A DNA stretch of 64,000 nucleotides from positions 3,149,001 to 3,213,000 of the forward strand of contig NZ_CP079195.1 of the NCBI RefSeq assembly GCF_019263805.1, read 5' to 3'. A model generated the notes under the pieces. The model worked only from the letters and a program-made list of their open reading frames with translations, made no database searches and was not told the origin of the DNA. The position numbers were made by a program, and so were the translations under genes. This document shows positions 36,855-46,151 of this stretch, piece after piece. How positions within the stretch are numbered: position 1 is the first letter of the stretch; each line of letters opens with the position of its first letter. The DNA comes from Polaribacter sp. NJDZ03. Its GTDB lineage: Bacteria; Bacteroidota; Bacteroidia; Flavobacteriales; Flavobacteriaceae.

Positions 36855-38213
36855 ATGAAGGAGATTTTATTAGTTGAAGATGATGTAGCATTTTCAGAAA
36901 TGTTGAAGCAGTTTCTTAAGCGACATAAGTATGTTGTGGAGGTTAGTTATAATATAAAAAATGCTTTGCAGCAGTTAGAAAAGAAAAACTACGATTTAGT
37001 TTTTACAGATTTGCGTCTTCCTGATGGTGATGGAATTACCTTGTTAAAGCAAATAAAACTTAGTAAACATGCTATTCCCGTAGTTTTAATGACTAGCTAC
37101 GCAGAGGTTTCTACCGCTGTACAAGCAATGAAACAAGGGGCTTTTGATTATATATCGAAACCTTTTAACCCAAGTGAAGTTTTAGAAGTTATTAGCAATG
37201 CTTTAGAGGAAAAGGCAAGTGATGTTGCTGATGATCAAGAAAAACAGCAAAAAGAAGCGCAGCAAGAAAAAGAAAATAGTAAAACCGATAATGGCTTTGT
37301 TAAAGGTATAAGTAGTTCATCAAAAGTACTTGATGAATATATTTGTCTAGTTGCTCCTATTAATATGTCTGTGCTTATTACAGGAGAAAGTGGTACGGGA
37401 AAAGAAGTGGTTGCAAAAACAATTCACTTACAAAGCCCTAGGCATAACAAACCTTTTATAGCCGTAGATTGTGGTGCAATACCTAGAGAAATAGCTTCGA
37501 GCGAGTTTTTCGGACATAAAAAAGGTTCTTTTACGGGGGCTAATGAAGATAAAATTGGGCATTTTGAATCTGCAAATGGTGGCACTCTTTTTTTAGATGA
37601 GGTAGGTAACTTAACCTATGAAAATCAAATACAACTCTTACGTGCTTTGCAAGAAAGAAGAATTAAACCAGTAGGAAGTAGTAAAGAAATTAATGTTGAT
37701 ATTCGTTTAATTACGGCAACAAATGAAGATTTGCTTTTGGCAGTTGAAAAAGGCGATTTTAGAGAAGATTTGTACCACCGTTTAAATGAGTTTTCTATTA
37801 AAGTACCTAATTTAAAAGATAGAAAAGACGACTTAATCTTATATGCAGATTTCTTTTTAAACAAAGCAAACCAACAGTTGAGTAAATCTGTAATTGGTTT
37901 TTCTAAAAAAGTATTAACTATTTTTCAGAATTATCAGTGGCCTGGTAACCTAAGAGAACTGTCTAATGTAATTAAAAGAGCTACTTTATTAACAAAATCA
38001 GAAATTATTGATGTAGATGTTTTACCTAGTGAATTAACTAAAGTAAAAGCAAATACTGTTTCATCAAATAAATTTTCTACAAAAGAAAACGAAAAGGTGC
38101 TGATTATAAGTGCGCTAGAAGAAGCAGGAAATAATAAAACACAAGCGGCAAAATTATTAAATGTTACTAGAAAAACACTTTATAACAAAATGAAAGAGTA
38201 CGACCTTAATTAA
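36855..38213 (+). CDS. Sigma-54-dependent response regulator (NtrC family)
   Basis: 452 residues in three parts. A receiver domain (1 to about 118) has phospho-acceptor Asp52 in FTDLRLPDGDG, acidic pocket ED-D at 8-10 and the KPFNP loop. The AAA+ domain has Walker A GESGTGKE near residue 175, the sigma-54 contact loop GSFTGA near 224 (GAFTGA in most relatives) and Walker B GGTLFLDEVGN near 241. The last 30 residues are a Fis-type HTH (NNKTQAAKLLNVTRKTLYNKM). Once phosphorylated it should activate sigma-54 RNA polymerase. The nearest sigma-54-like promoter seen is that of the PepSY-like array just upstream. It overlaps the convergent kinase gene by 8 bp. Confidence 0.94.
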   Translation: MKEILLVEDDVAFSEMLKQFLKRHKYVVEVSYNIKNALQQLEKKNYDLVFTDLRLPDGDGITLLKQIKLSKHAIPVVLMTSYAEVSTAVQAMKQGAFDYISKPFNPSEVLEVISNALEEKASDVADDQEKQQKEAQQEKENSKTDNGFVKGISSSSKVLDEYICLVAPINMSVLITGESGTGKEVVAKTIHLQSPRHNKPFIAVDCGAIPREIASSEFFGHKKGSFTGANEDKIGHFESANGGTLFLDEVGNLTYENQIQLLRALQERRIKPVGSSKEINVDIRLITATNEDLLLAVEKGDFREDLYHRLNEFSIKVPNLKDRKDDLILYADFFLNKANQQLSKSVIGFSKKVLTIFQNYQWPGNLRELSNVIKRATLLTKSEIIDVDVLPSELTKVKANTVSSNKFSTKENEKVLIISALEEAGNNKTQAAKLLNVTRKTLYNKMKEYDLN

Positions 38214-40635
38214 GGTACTCTTTTAAAGTTGTTATAAAAATATTTAACTGGTTCTCAAAATCAATAAAATCATCTTTATTAATAGCTGTCGTAGTTTCAA
38301 ATACTTCTAAATAAGGAATTACGGCTTTTACTTCTAATTGTTTAAACATACTAAGCATTTTATGACTTATTTCATTTAAAGTCTTAATATCAGTGTCTTC
38401 TTTTGCCTTTTTTAGAGTTAAAAGATTCTTTTCAGTGTCTTCTAAAAAAATATGTAAAGTGTTTTTAATAGCAGCAATATCATTGCCTAAAAAAGATTGT
38501 AAAGATTCTATACTAAAACCTGCAGTTGCTTTTTCTGTACTTTCTACAACTTTGGTTTTAAGTGGTATGTTGCTCGACTTAAAAAAACGATGTAATACAT
38601 CTTGAAGCTGGTTGGAGTTAAAAGGTTTTATCAATACTTCTGCAAAGCCAATTTTTAAATATTCTTCTCTAGAAATATTTGCACGCCCAGTCATGGCAAT
38701 AATCGGTTGATTTTTATAAAGTTTATGATTTTTAAGGATTTCCATAAAATGAATTCCATTCATTTTTGGAAGTTGAATGTCTGTTATTACAAAATTATAC
38801 GAAATTTCATCAATAGCATTAATGGCATTTTGTGCATTTTCAAAAGTGTATACTTCAATATTAAATTGTTTTAAAAAGTCATTTAAAAGTAAGCGAACAG
38901 AGGCATCGTCTTCTACAACAACAGCTGTTAAGTTAAAATTGGTAGTAGTCTTTTTAGTTTCCTCAATCTTTACAATTGGTTTGTCAGATAATTTTACCGG
39001 TATTTTTAAGGTAAAAGTACTTCCTACATTTAGTTTGCTATCTAGCGTTAGTTTTCCGCCTAAAAGTTCTACTAGTTTTTTAGAGATGGTTAAACCCAAA
39101 CCAAAACCTTTTAAATTGTTGTCGCTTGCATTTTCTGCCTGATTAAAGGCATTAAAAATAGTTGCTTTTTTGTCTTTACTAATCCCGATTCCTGTATCTA
39201 TAATTAAAATTTCTAAGGTGCTCTTGTGGTCTTGTTGCTTTATAGAACTTTGAATAGTAATGGTACCTTCGTTGGTGAATTTACACGCATTTACAACTAA
39301 ATTATATAAAATTTGTTTAATTCTAAACGGATCACTAATAATAAGACTGTTAATAGAATTGTCTTGTTTAACCACAAACCGTACTGGTTTATCTTGAATG
39401 ATATTTTTTGAATTTAGAATAATTTCATTGATATAACTTTCTAGGTTGAAAGGAATAGATTCTATAGCAATATGACCATTTTCTAATTTAGAGAACTCTA
39501 AAAGATCATCTACCAATTGCCCCATGTATGTAGATGCGCTTCTTATATGGTCTAAATAATTTTTGTCTTTTGTGTTCTCTGTAGATTTTTGAAGTAGTTC
39601 ACTAAACCCAGAAATAGTACTTAGCGGAGTTCTTAAATCATGGCTAACCATAGAGATTAACTGTTCTCTACTTTTTAAAAGTGATTGTGTTGTGCTGTTT
39701 GCTTTTTCTAATTGTAAACGGTAACGCTGGGTTTTCCAGAAATCGCTTAGAATAATAATAGAAAAAATAATAATGATGATAAAACTAATTCCGGCAGCAA
39801 ATAAAATAATTTTTCTACTCTGGTTTAATGTTTCTTCTCGTTGTTTGTCCATATTACTAGTATAGAAAAGAATGTCTTTTTCTAGATTCTCTAACAATTC
39901 TTGTAATTTTCTAGAAATGGTTAAATCATTATTTATAAGTTCATTTTGTTTTTTTCTAAGAAAAAAACGCTGGTTGTTACTTTTATTTTGAGCCTCTTTT
40001 AGCATTTTTCTAGAAATAGAAACTAAAGAGTCTATTTGTTTTTGTTCAATATTATTAATAGAATCTTTTGGGACGTATTGGTTTAAGGCTAGTGCAAAAT
40101 TTTCTAATTTAGAACTTGTTCCATTATCAAAATACAACGGATTTTTAATAAAATCGTTTATTGTAATTTTTAAAAGCAGCGAATCTATAGAACCTAATTT
40201 ATTGATCGCTTCGTTTATAGATTTATTAGAATCATAGTTGGTATTTAAATCTTTTAAATCGATAATATTTTTTAGTTTTTTATCAATTATTAATTTAATA
40301 CTATCTAAAATAAATTCTTGAGAATTGTTAGCAACAATAAGGCTCAGTGAGTCTATTTTTGATACTAATTTTTTGTTTTCTTCTAGGTATTCATTAAATT
40401 GTGTTGGAGAATTTAACTGTAATGCGGCTCTGGCGATACTTTCGTTTTTGTATATGTGAGCTATTAAAGTACCCGTTCTAACAATTACGTTTCTGTCTGA
40501 GATATCTTGTTTTTGTAATTGTGTAAATGTTTTTAGTTCAGAAAGCACTAAATAACCAGCAACAGTAGCTAAAAGCCCCAGAATGATGTAGCCTATTATA
40601 ACTTTAAAAGTAATATTCTTTTTTAATGATTTCAT
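38206..40635 (-). CDS. Hybrid sensor histidine kinase with REC and Hpt domains
   Basis: 809 residues. TM1 is near 11-30 and TM2 near 272-292, enclosing a helical periplasmic sensor region of about 240 residues without a known family. HisKA carries the phospho-His in MVSHDLRTPLS near residue 328. The HATPase has NACKFTNEG, DTGIGISKDK and GFGLGLTISKKL. A receiver domain has Asp near 620 in ITDIQLPKMNG. The C-terminal Hpt domain has ISHKMLSMFKQL with His near 757. A phosphorelay His-Asp-His can end on the neighbouring response regulator's Asp52. The genes converge and overlap by 8 bp, which supports but does not prove pairing. The signal sensed is unknown. Confidence 0.93.
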   Translation of the reverse strand: MKSLKKNITFKVIIGYIILGLLATVAGYLVLSELKTFTQLQKQDISDRNVIVRTGTLIAHIYKNESIARAALQLNSPTQFNEYLEENKKLVSKIDSLSLIVANNSQEFILDSIKLIIDKKLKNIIDLKDLNTNYDSNKSINEAINKLGSIDSLLLKITINDFIKNPLYFDNGTSSKLENFALALNQYVPKDSINNIEQKQIDSLVSISRKMLKEAQNKSNNQRFFLRKKQNELINNDLTISRKLQELLENLEKDILFYTSNMDKQREETLNQSRKIILFAAGISFIIIIIFSIIILSDFWKTQRYRLQLEKANSTTQSLLKSREQLISMVSHDLRTPLSTISGFSELLQKSTENTKDKNYLDHIRSASTYMGQLVDDLLEFSKLENGHIAIESIPFNLESYINEIILNSKNIIQDKPVRFVVKQDNSINSLIISDPFRIKQILYNLVVNACKFTNEGTITIQSSIKQQDHKSTLEILIIDTGIGISKDKKATIFNAFNQAENASDNNLKGFGLGLTISKKLVELLGGKLTLDSKLNVGSTFTLKIPVKLSDKPIVKIEETKKTTTNFNLTAVVVEDDASVRLLLNDFLKQFNIEVYTFENAQNAINAIDEISYNFVITDIQLPKMNGIHFMEILKNHKLYKNQPIIAMTGRANISREEYLKIGFAEVLIKPFNSNQLQDVLHRFFKSSNIPLKTKVVESTEKATAGFSIESLQSFLGNDIAAIKNTLHIFLEDTEKNLLTLKKAKEDTDIKTLNEISHKMLSMFKQLEVKAVIPYLEVFETTTAINKDDFIDFENQLNIFITTLKEYLN

Positions 40636-40696
40636 AAAGTAAGTGTGTAATATTTTTTAAAGCAAGCTAATTTTATAAAAAAAAACAATATTTTGT

Positions 40697-41914
40697 TTAC
40701 CTATTCTGATTGAAATAACCGTTTCCAATACCAATTACACGTTCATAAAAACTACCAAAAGGTTTGTAATATACAATTACAGTGTATTCGTTTTCAGTTT
40801 CATAAAATGTACCAAGTATGTCATTTGTATTTACATTTCCATCGGCATTTAAGGTTGCAAAAGTGTAATTGTAAAAACCTTGTTTTAAAAGCATATTTGC
40901 AGCATAGTATTTTTCCTTAGAATTATATTCCATTCTATTTTCTTCCGTAATATTAAAATCATTAAAAGCACCGTAAACATAAAGATCTTTATTAGCAATA
41001 GGTTCATCAGCCAAAACAGAAAAGTGCATCATTGCATAATCTGCTTCCGTTCTAGAATCATCTGCTTCTATAGTTCTAACCACAAATTGTCCGTTAATAT
41101 CTGGGTTGTATTTGTATTCGTTAAATTCATTATAGGTGTAAGGATATAAGTAATGATTAAAAACATCTTCCTTAATTACTTTAACCACATTTAAACTACT
41201 ATTTCTAATAATTTTATTGTCGAAATTTAGATATTCGTTTCCTCCCCAAAAATTAGTTTTGTTGGTATACGTATATAATAATTGATTTGGTTTAAAAAAT
41301 GTAGGTTGAATGTCTGTTATTTTTTCGTTCCAATTATTGTTTTTTAAGATAACAACATTTATTTCTTGATTAGGGTTATTTATTTTTATGTTTGGATGCG
41401 TAATCGAAAACTGAACTGTTTGTTGTGTGTTTAATGTTTTTGTATTTCTACTTCTTTCTACAGATACTCCAACGGTAGTAGCGTTTTCGTACAAAACAAA
41501 ACGTCTTGTAAAGATAAGCTCGTCATAACTATTTAAAATTGATACAAGGTAATTTCCACTTTTTGTAATTACCGTATTTACATTTGGTATTTCTACAGAA
41601 TAATGAGAGTAGCTTTGTAGGGTGTTAAATGAGTTTGTTACTTCTATAATGGTATTTTGATTAAATCCATTTATATATTGACTAGAAGACAATCTACTAG
41701 GTTGCCAATCATGCGTCATGTGTTCTATTTTGTATTGATAATCTTTGCTATCTGCATCTAAATCATCAAAAGAAAGTTCTAGTACAGTACCAAGAGGAAC
41801 AATGGCAGAAAAGTTGTTTTCTTGCAATGGTCTTAACTGAATAGATTTTATGTTTTGCGAAAAAGAGTTTAGGCAAAACAAGATTGAAACAGTGATTAGA
41901 AGCTTTTTATACAT
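40697..41914 (-). CDS. Type IX secretion system plug protein (DUF5103)
   Basis: A 405-residue secreted protein of the T9SS plug family, which closes the periplasmic end of the SprA translocon when no cargo is engaged (family knowledge). It has a signal peptide (MYKKLLITVSILFCLNSFSQ). The first domain has KSIQLRPLQENNFSAIVPLG and KIEHMTHDWQPSRLSSSQYINGF, which is characteristic. It ends in beta-rich segments. I chose ATG 41914; the longer frame from TTG 41950 covers the promoter box TATTTTTG (41926-41919) and blocks the signal peptide. Confidence 0.85.
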   Translation of the reverse strand: MYKKLLITVSILFCLNSFSQNIKSIQLRPLQENNFSAIVPLGTVLELSFDDLDADSKDYQYKIEHMTHDWQPSRLSSSQYINGFNQNTIIEVTNSFNTLQSYSHYSVEIPNVNTVITKSGNYLVSILNSYDELIFTRRFVLYENATTVGVSVERSRNTKTLNTQQTVQFSITHPNIKINNPNQEINVVILKNNNWNEKITDIQPTFFKPNQLLYTYTNKTNFWGGNEYLNFDNKIIRNSSLNVVKVIKEDVFNHYLYPYTYNEFNEYKYNPDINGQFVVRTIEADDSRTEADYAMMHFSVLADEPIANKDLYVYGAFNDFNITEENRMEYNSKEKYYAANMLLKQGFYNYTFATLNADGNVNTNDILGTFYETENEYTVIVYYKPFGSFYERVIGIGNGYFNQNR

Positions 41915-41918
41915 ATTA

Positions 41919-41926
41919 CAAAAATA
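41919..41926 (-). promoter_or_regulatory. Possible promoter -7 box touching the plug gene start
   Basis: TATTTTTG on the minus strand ends only 4 bp before the ATG at 41914. If used, the transcript would be leaderless or nearly so. Confidence 0.35.
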
Positions 41927-42073
41927 GTGTTCATTTATTTTAATTATCAATATTTAAGCCAAAATTTATGACATAACCGTTCTCATTTATTTCAATTATT
42001 TAGATTAGATATAAATAAGAATATTTAACTAAGATAAAAGTTAAAATATTTCACTCATACATAGCAAAAAGCC

Positions 42074-42081
42074 TAAATTTG
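42074..42081 (+). promoter_or_regulatory. Promoter -7 box of the nqr operon
   Basis: TAAATTTG (TAnnTTTG type) 37 bp before the nqrA ATG, with TTTC elements roughly 20 bp further up. Confidence 0.5.
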
Positions 42082-42118
42082 CTTGATTTTTTAAGATAAC
42101 TAACAATTCCAATTTACT

Positions 42119-43468
42119 ATGTCAAAAGACATTCGTATTAAAAAAGGCTTAGATATTAAGCTTATTGGCGGTGCAGAAAAAACGACTAAAGAGGTTTCTT
42201 TAAGTAGTGTTTATGCAGTTTTGCCAGAAGACTTTCACGGAATTACACCCAAACTTGTTGCCAAAGAAGGAGCAGAAGTAAAAGCAGGAGAAGTACTTTT
42301 TTATTCAAAAAGTGACGAACGCATTTTATTTCCAAGTCCTGTTTCTGGTAAAGTAGTAGAGGTTATACGTGGAGCAAGAAGAAAAGTATTAGCAGTTAAG
42401 ATCTCTGCAGACTCAACACAAGAATATAAAGATTTCGGTACTAAAGATGCAGCTAAAATGTCTGCAGAAGAAGTTAAGAATCATTTATTTGCTTCTGGTT
42501 GTTGGCCATTTGTAAAACAACGTCCTTATGATGTAGTTGCAAATCCAAACCAAGCACCTAAAGCTATTTTTGTTTCTGCGTATGCAAGTGCACCTTTAGC
42601 AGCCGATTTAGACTTTACTTTAGCTGGTAAAGAAGCCGAATTGCAAGCAGCAATTACCGCGGTTTCTAAACTTACTAACGGTAAAGTACATGTTTCTGTA
42701 GGAGCCAATTCTAACTCACCTTTAGCTAATATTAAAGGAATAGAGTTGCATAAGGTTTCTGGCCCACATCCTTCTGGGAATGTGAGTACTCAAATTGCAA
42801 GCATAGATCCTATTAATAAGGGAGAAGTTGTTTGGGTAATTACACCACAAGACTTAATTGTTATTGGTGAATTGCTTTTAACTGGTAAGTATAATGCAAC
42901 TAGAACAGTAGCTTTAACAGGTTCTAAATTTAGCAAACCACAATATGTAACTGCAATTGCAGGAGCCTCTATTGCAGATGTTACGGCTAACAATTTAGTA
43001 AATGATAATACACGAATTATTAGTGGAAACGTACTTTCTGGAAAGCAAGTAAAAGAAACTGAATTTTTAGGGTATTATGATAATCAAGTTACTGCAATTC
43101 CTGAAGGAGATGATTATGAATTATTTGGTTGGAATAAGCCAGTTTTTAATAAGATATCTGCCTCTAGAGCGTTAACTTTTTCTTGGTTAACACCAAAGAA
43201 AAAATACGATTTAAATACAAATACAAACGGAGAGCATAGAGCATTTGTTGTAACAGGTTCTTACGAGAATGTTTTTCCTTTAGATATTTATCCAATGCAA
43301 TTGTTAAAAGCATGTATGTATAAAGATTTAGATGAAATGGAAGCTTTAGGAGGTTACGAAGTAGCTCCAGAAGATTTTGCACTAACAGAATTTATTTGTG
43401 TATCTAAACAACCTCATCAGAAAATAATACGTGAAGGTTTAGATTTAATGAGAGAAGAATTAGGATAA
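42119..43468 (+). CDS. nqrA: Na+-translocating NADH:quinone reductase subunit A
   Basis: The largest soluble subunit of Na+-NQR, which pumps sodium out while passing electrons from NADH to quinone. The 449 residues begin DIRIKKGLDIKLIGGAEK. They show the family segments KSDERILFPSPVSGKV and FASGCWPFVKQRPYDVVANP, then VSGPHPSGNVSTQI and the C-terminal EFICVSKQPHQKIIREGLD. It is the first gene of an operon in standard order A-F; nqrB starts 4 bp after its stop. Confidence 0.96.
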   Translation: MSKDIRIKKGLDIKLIGGAEKTTKEVSLSSVYAVLPEDFHGITPKLVAKEGAEVKAGEVLFYSKSDERILFPSPVSGKVVEVIRGARRKVLAVKISADSTQEYKDFGTKDAAKMSAEEVKNHLFASGCWPFVKQRPYDVVANPNQAPKAIFVSAYASAPLAADLDFTLAGKEAELQAAITAVSKLTNGKVHVSVGANSNSPLANIKGIELHKVSGPHPSGNVSTQIASIDPINKGEVVWVITPQDLIVIGELLLTGKYNATRTVALTGSKFSKPQYVTAIAGASIADVTANNLVNDNTRIISGNVLSGKQVKETEFLGYYDNQVTAIPEGDDYELFGWNKPVFNKISASRALTFSWLTPKKKYDLNTNTNGEHRAFVVTGSYENVFPLDIYPMQLLKACMYKDLDEMEALGGYEVAPEDFALTEFICVSKQPHQKIIREGLDLMREELG

Positions 43469-43472
43469 GATT

Positions 43473-44672
43473 ATGGGCTTAAAACAAAATTTACATAATT
43501 TAAAAGAGAAATATAAAGGAACTAAAATGGCTCCTGCGTTTAACGCAATCCATACCTTTTTATATTTACCAAATGATGTTACTCACGGAGGAACTCATAT
43601 AAAAGCAGCAGACGATTTAAAGCGTACCATGAACACGGTAATTATGGCTTTAGTTCCTTGTTTGATTTTTGGAATGTTTAATGCAGGTTATCAACACTAT
43701 GCAGCAATAGATGGTTCTTTAAGAGCAGATGTATTAGCTAACTTTTTTACGTTAGATAATCTTTGGATAGGAATCATTAAAGTATTACCACTAGTAATCG
43801 TTTCTTACGGAATTGGTCTTGGAGTAGAATTTATTTTTGCGATCATTAAAGGTCATGAAGTAGAAGAAGGATACTTAGTAACAGGTATGTTAGTGCCATT
43901 AATTGTACCAGTTGATACACCGTTATGGATGTTGGCTGTTGCCGTTGTTTTTGGTGTAGTAATAGGTAAAGAAGTTTTTGGTGGTACAGGAATGAACATC
44001 TTAAACCCAGCTTTAACCATTAGAGCTTTCTTGTTTTTCGCATATCCTACATGGATGTCTGGAGATAAAGTTTGGGTACACGATGCTGTAAATAGAGCCG
44101 GAACTGCAGATGCAATTTCTGGTGAAACTATTTTAGGTAGTTACGCTCAAAATAGTGAAGTAATTTATTCTAACTTTGATAAGTTCATGGGGTTCATTCC
44201 TGGTTCTGTTGGAGAAACATCTACATTATTAATCCTTTTAGGAGCCGCTTTCTTAATCTTTACTAAGATTGGAAGTTGGAGAATTATTCTTTCTACATTT
44301 ATAGGAGCAGCCGTTATGGGATTAATCTTTAATCAAATTGTAGCAGCAGATATTATTACAGAATCTAGTTCTTTTTACGGATTAATGAATACGGTTTGGT
44401 GGGAACATTTAATGATTGGTGGTTTAGCATTTGGAGCTGTTTATATGGCTACAGATCCTGTAACAGCATCACAAACAAACAAAGGGAAATGGATTTACGG
44501 TTTCTTAATTGGTTTTATGTCAATTATGATTCGTGTATTTAACCCAGCGTACCCAGAAGGAGTATTTTTAGCAATCTTATTAATGAATGTTTTTGCTCCA
44601 ACAATAGATCACTATGTGGTACAAGGAAATGTAAAGAAAAGATTAAAACGTGCTAAAGTTAAAACTGCCTAA
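43473..44672 (+). CDS. nqrB: Na+-NQR subunit B
   Basis: An inner-membrane subunit of 399 residues and about 10 helices. It carries covalent FMN, quinone-site residues and part of the Na+ channel. The flavin-attachment threonine is expected in DAISGETILG near residue 218; the common motif is SGAT, here SGET. FGGTGMNILNPALTIRAFLFFAYP and GAVYMATDPVTA are family marks. nqrC follows after 2 bp. Confidence 0.96.
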   Translation: MGLKQNLHNLKEKYKGTKMAPAFNAIHTFLYLPNDVTHGGTHIKAADDLKRTMNTVIMALVPCLIFGMFNAGYQHYAAIDGSLRADVLANFFTLDNLWIGIIKVLPLVIVSYGIGLGVEFIFAIIKGHEVEEGYLVTGMLVPLIVPVDTPLWMLAVAVVFGVVIGKEVFGGTGMNILNPALTIRAFLFFAYPTWMSGDKVWVHDAVNRAGTADAISGETILGSYAQNSEVIYSNFDKFMGFIPGSVGETSTLLILLGAAFLIFTKIGSWRIILSTFIGAAVMGLIFNQIVAADIITESSSFYGLMNTVWWEHLMIGGLAFGAVYMATDPVTASQTNKGKWIYGFLIGFMSIMIRVFNPAYPEGVFLAILLMNVFAPTIDHYVVQGNVKKRLKRAKVKTA

Positions 44673-44674
44673 TT

Positions 44675-45421
44675 ATGAGTAAGAGAACAGATAGTAATTC
44701 ATATACAATGATTTTTGCCGTAGCAATGGTATTAGTTGTTGGTACTATGTTGGCTTTTACGGCTTCGTCTTTAAGACCAACCATAACAGCGAATCAACGT
44801 ATAGAAAAACAGCAAAATATCTTATACGCTATGGGCGTAAATGATAATGATGAAACAAGTGCAAACTTTGTTTCTACAGATATTGCTCAAGAGGAATTTG
44901 AAAAATACATTAAAAAACAATTAGTTATTCAAGGTGATAAAGTTACTGAAGATGACAAAGCGTTTTTAATTGATATTAAAAAAGAACAAACAAGCGCAAA
45001 AGAAGGAAACGAACGTCGCTTACCATTGTTTATTGGTGAGAAAGATGGTGAGACTTTTTATATTGCACCAATTAGAGGAAAAGGACTTTGGGATGCTATT
45101 TGGGCTTATATTTCTATAGATAAGGACATGGTTATACAAGGTGCTTATTTTGATCATAAAGGAGAAACAGCTGGTTTAGGTGCAAACATAAAACAACGTT
45201 TTTTTATGGATGATTTTATTGGAGAACACTTATTATCTAGCAATGGAAACTTTAAAGGAATTGATGTAGCAAAAGGTAATAACGATCCATTAAATGAAGA
45301 CAAAACGGATAATGAAGTAGATGCCATCGCTGGAGCAACAATTACAGGTAACGGAGTGTCTGCAATGATTAAAGATGAGTTAAAGCTTTACATTCCTTAT
45401 TTTAAAACTTTAAAAAAATAA
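44675..45421 (+). CDS. nqrC: Na+-NQR subunit C
   Basis: A 248-residue subunit with one N-terminal membrane helix (MIFAVAMVLVVGTMLAFTAS) and a periplasmic domain. The flavin-binding motif is DAIAGATITG near residue 219, where the Thr takes covalent FMN by ApbE-type transfer. RGKGLWDAIWAYIS and the HKGETAGLGANI segment are also typical. It starts 2 bp after nqrB. Confidence 0.96.
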   Translation: MSKRTDSNSYTMIFAVAMVLVVGTMLAFTASSLRPTITANQRIEKQQNILYAMGVNDNDETSANFVSTDIAQEEFEKYIKKQLVIQGDKVTEDDKAFLIDIKKEQTSAKEGNERRLPLFIGEKDGETFYIAPIRGKGLWDAIWAYISIDKDMVIQGAYFDHKGETAGLGANIKQRFFMDDFIGEHLLSSNGNFKGIDVAKGNNDPLNEDKTDNEVDAIAGATITGNGVSAMIKDELKLYIPYFKTLKK

Positions 45422-45424
45422 TTT

Positions 45425-46072
45425 ATGGGACTTTTATCAAAAAAAGACGCAGCATTAATTACAGATCCTTTATTAGATGACAACCCTATTACGATACAAG
45501 TATTAGGTATTTGTTCTGCTTTAGCTATTACAGCAGAATTAAAAGCATCTTTAATTATGGCGTTTTCAGTAATGGCAGTATTAGCTGTAGGAAACGTAGT
45601 TATTTCATTGATGCGTAACATTATACCATCTAAAATTAGAATTATTGTACAACTAGTTGTAGTTGCTGCTTTAGTAATTGTGGTAGATTTAGTTTTAAAA
45701 GCTTTTGCTTATGAACTAAGTAAAACACTTTCTGTTTTTGTTGGTTTAATTATTACAAACTGTATTATTATGGGACGTTTTGAAGCTTTTGCTTTAGCAA
45801 ACGGACCATGGAGATCTTTCTTAGATGGAATTGGTAATGCAGCAGGTTATGGTTTAATTTTAGTGATTGTAGGTTTCTTTAGAGAATTATTAGGTTCTGG
45901 TACTTTATTAGGATTTAAAGTTTTAGGAGACCCTATTACTAAAACAGGTTTGTATGCATTTGGTTACGAAAATAATGGATTTATGATTATGCCTCCAATG
46001 GCATTAATTGTAGTTGGTATTATTATTTGGATACAGCGTAGTAAAAACACATCATTAATAGAAGAAAATTAA
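45425..46072 (+). CDS. nqrD: Na+-NQR subunit D
   Basis: An integral membrane subunit of 215 residues and six helices, homologous to RnfE. The segments GICSALAITAELKASLIMAFSV and NCIIMGRFEAFALANGPWRS are typical; the first holds a Cys of the membrane iron centre shared with NqrE. It starts 3 bp after nqrC. Unlike the other junctions, the gap to nqrE is 79 bp and holds a small repeat. Confidence 0.96.
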   Translation: MGLLSKKDAALITDPLLDDNPITIQVLGICSALAITAELKASLIMAFSVMAVLAVGNVVISLMRNIIPSKIRIIVQLVVVAALVIVVDLVLKAFAYELSKTLSVFVGLIITNCIIMGRFEAFALANGPWRSFLDGIGNAAGYGLILVIVGFFRELLGSGTLLGFKVLGDPITKTGLYAFGYENNGFMIMPPMALIVVGIIIWIQRSKNTSLIEEN

Positions 46073-46077
46073 AATGA

Positions 46078-46110
46078 GTTTGCAGTAAGCAGTTACAGTT
46101 TGCAGTAAAA
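46078..46110 (+). repeat. Short repeat in the nqrD-nqrE gap
   Basis: The word AGTTTGCAGTAA occurs twice (near 46078 and 46099), linked by a CAGTTA segment. The gap is otherwise AT-rich. All other nqr junctions are 2-4 bp, so this looks inserted. Confidence 0.55.
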
Positions 46111-46151
46111 TGCTCACTAAATACTGATACTAAAAACTGAAAACTAAAAAT

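Noticed and set aside
41915..41950. TTG 41950 as plug protein start
   Set aside because: It would place polar residues before the signal peptide and covers a promoter-like box.
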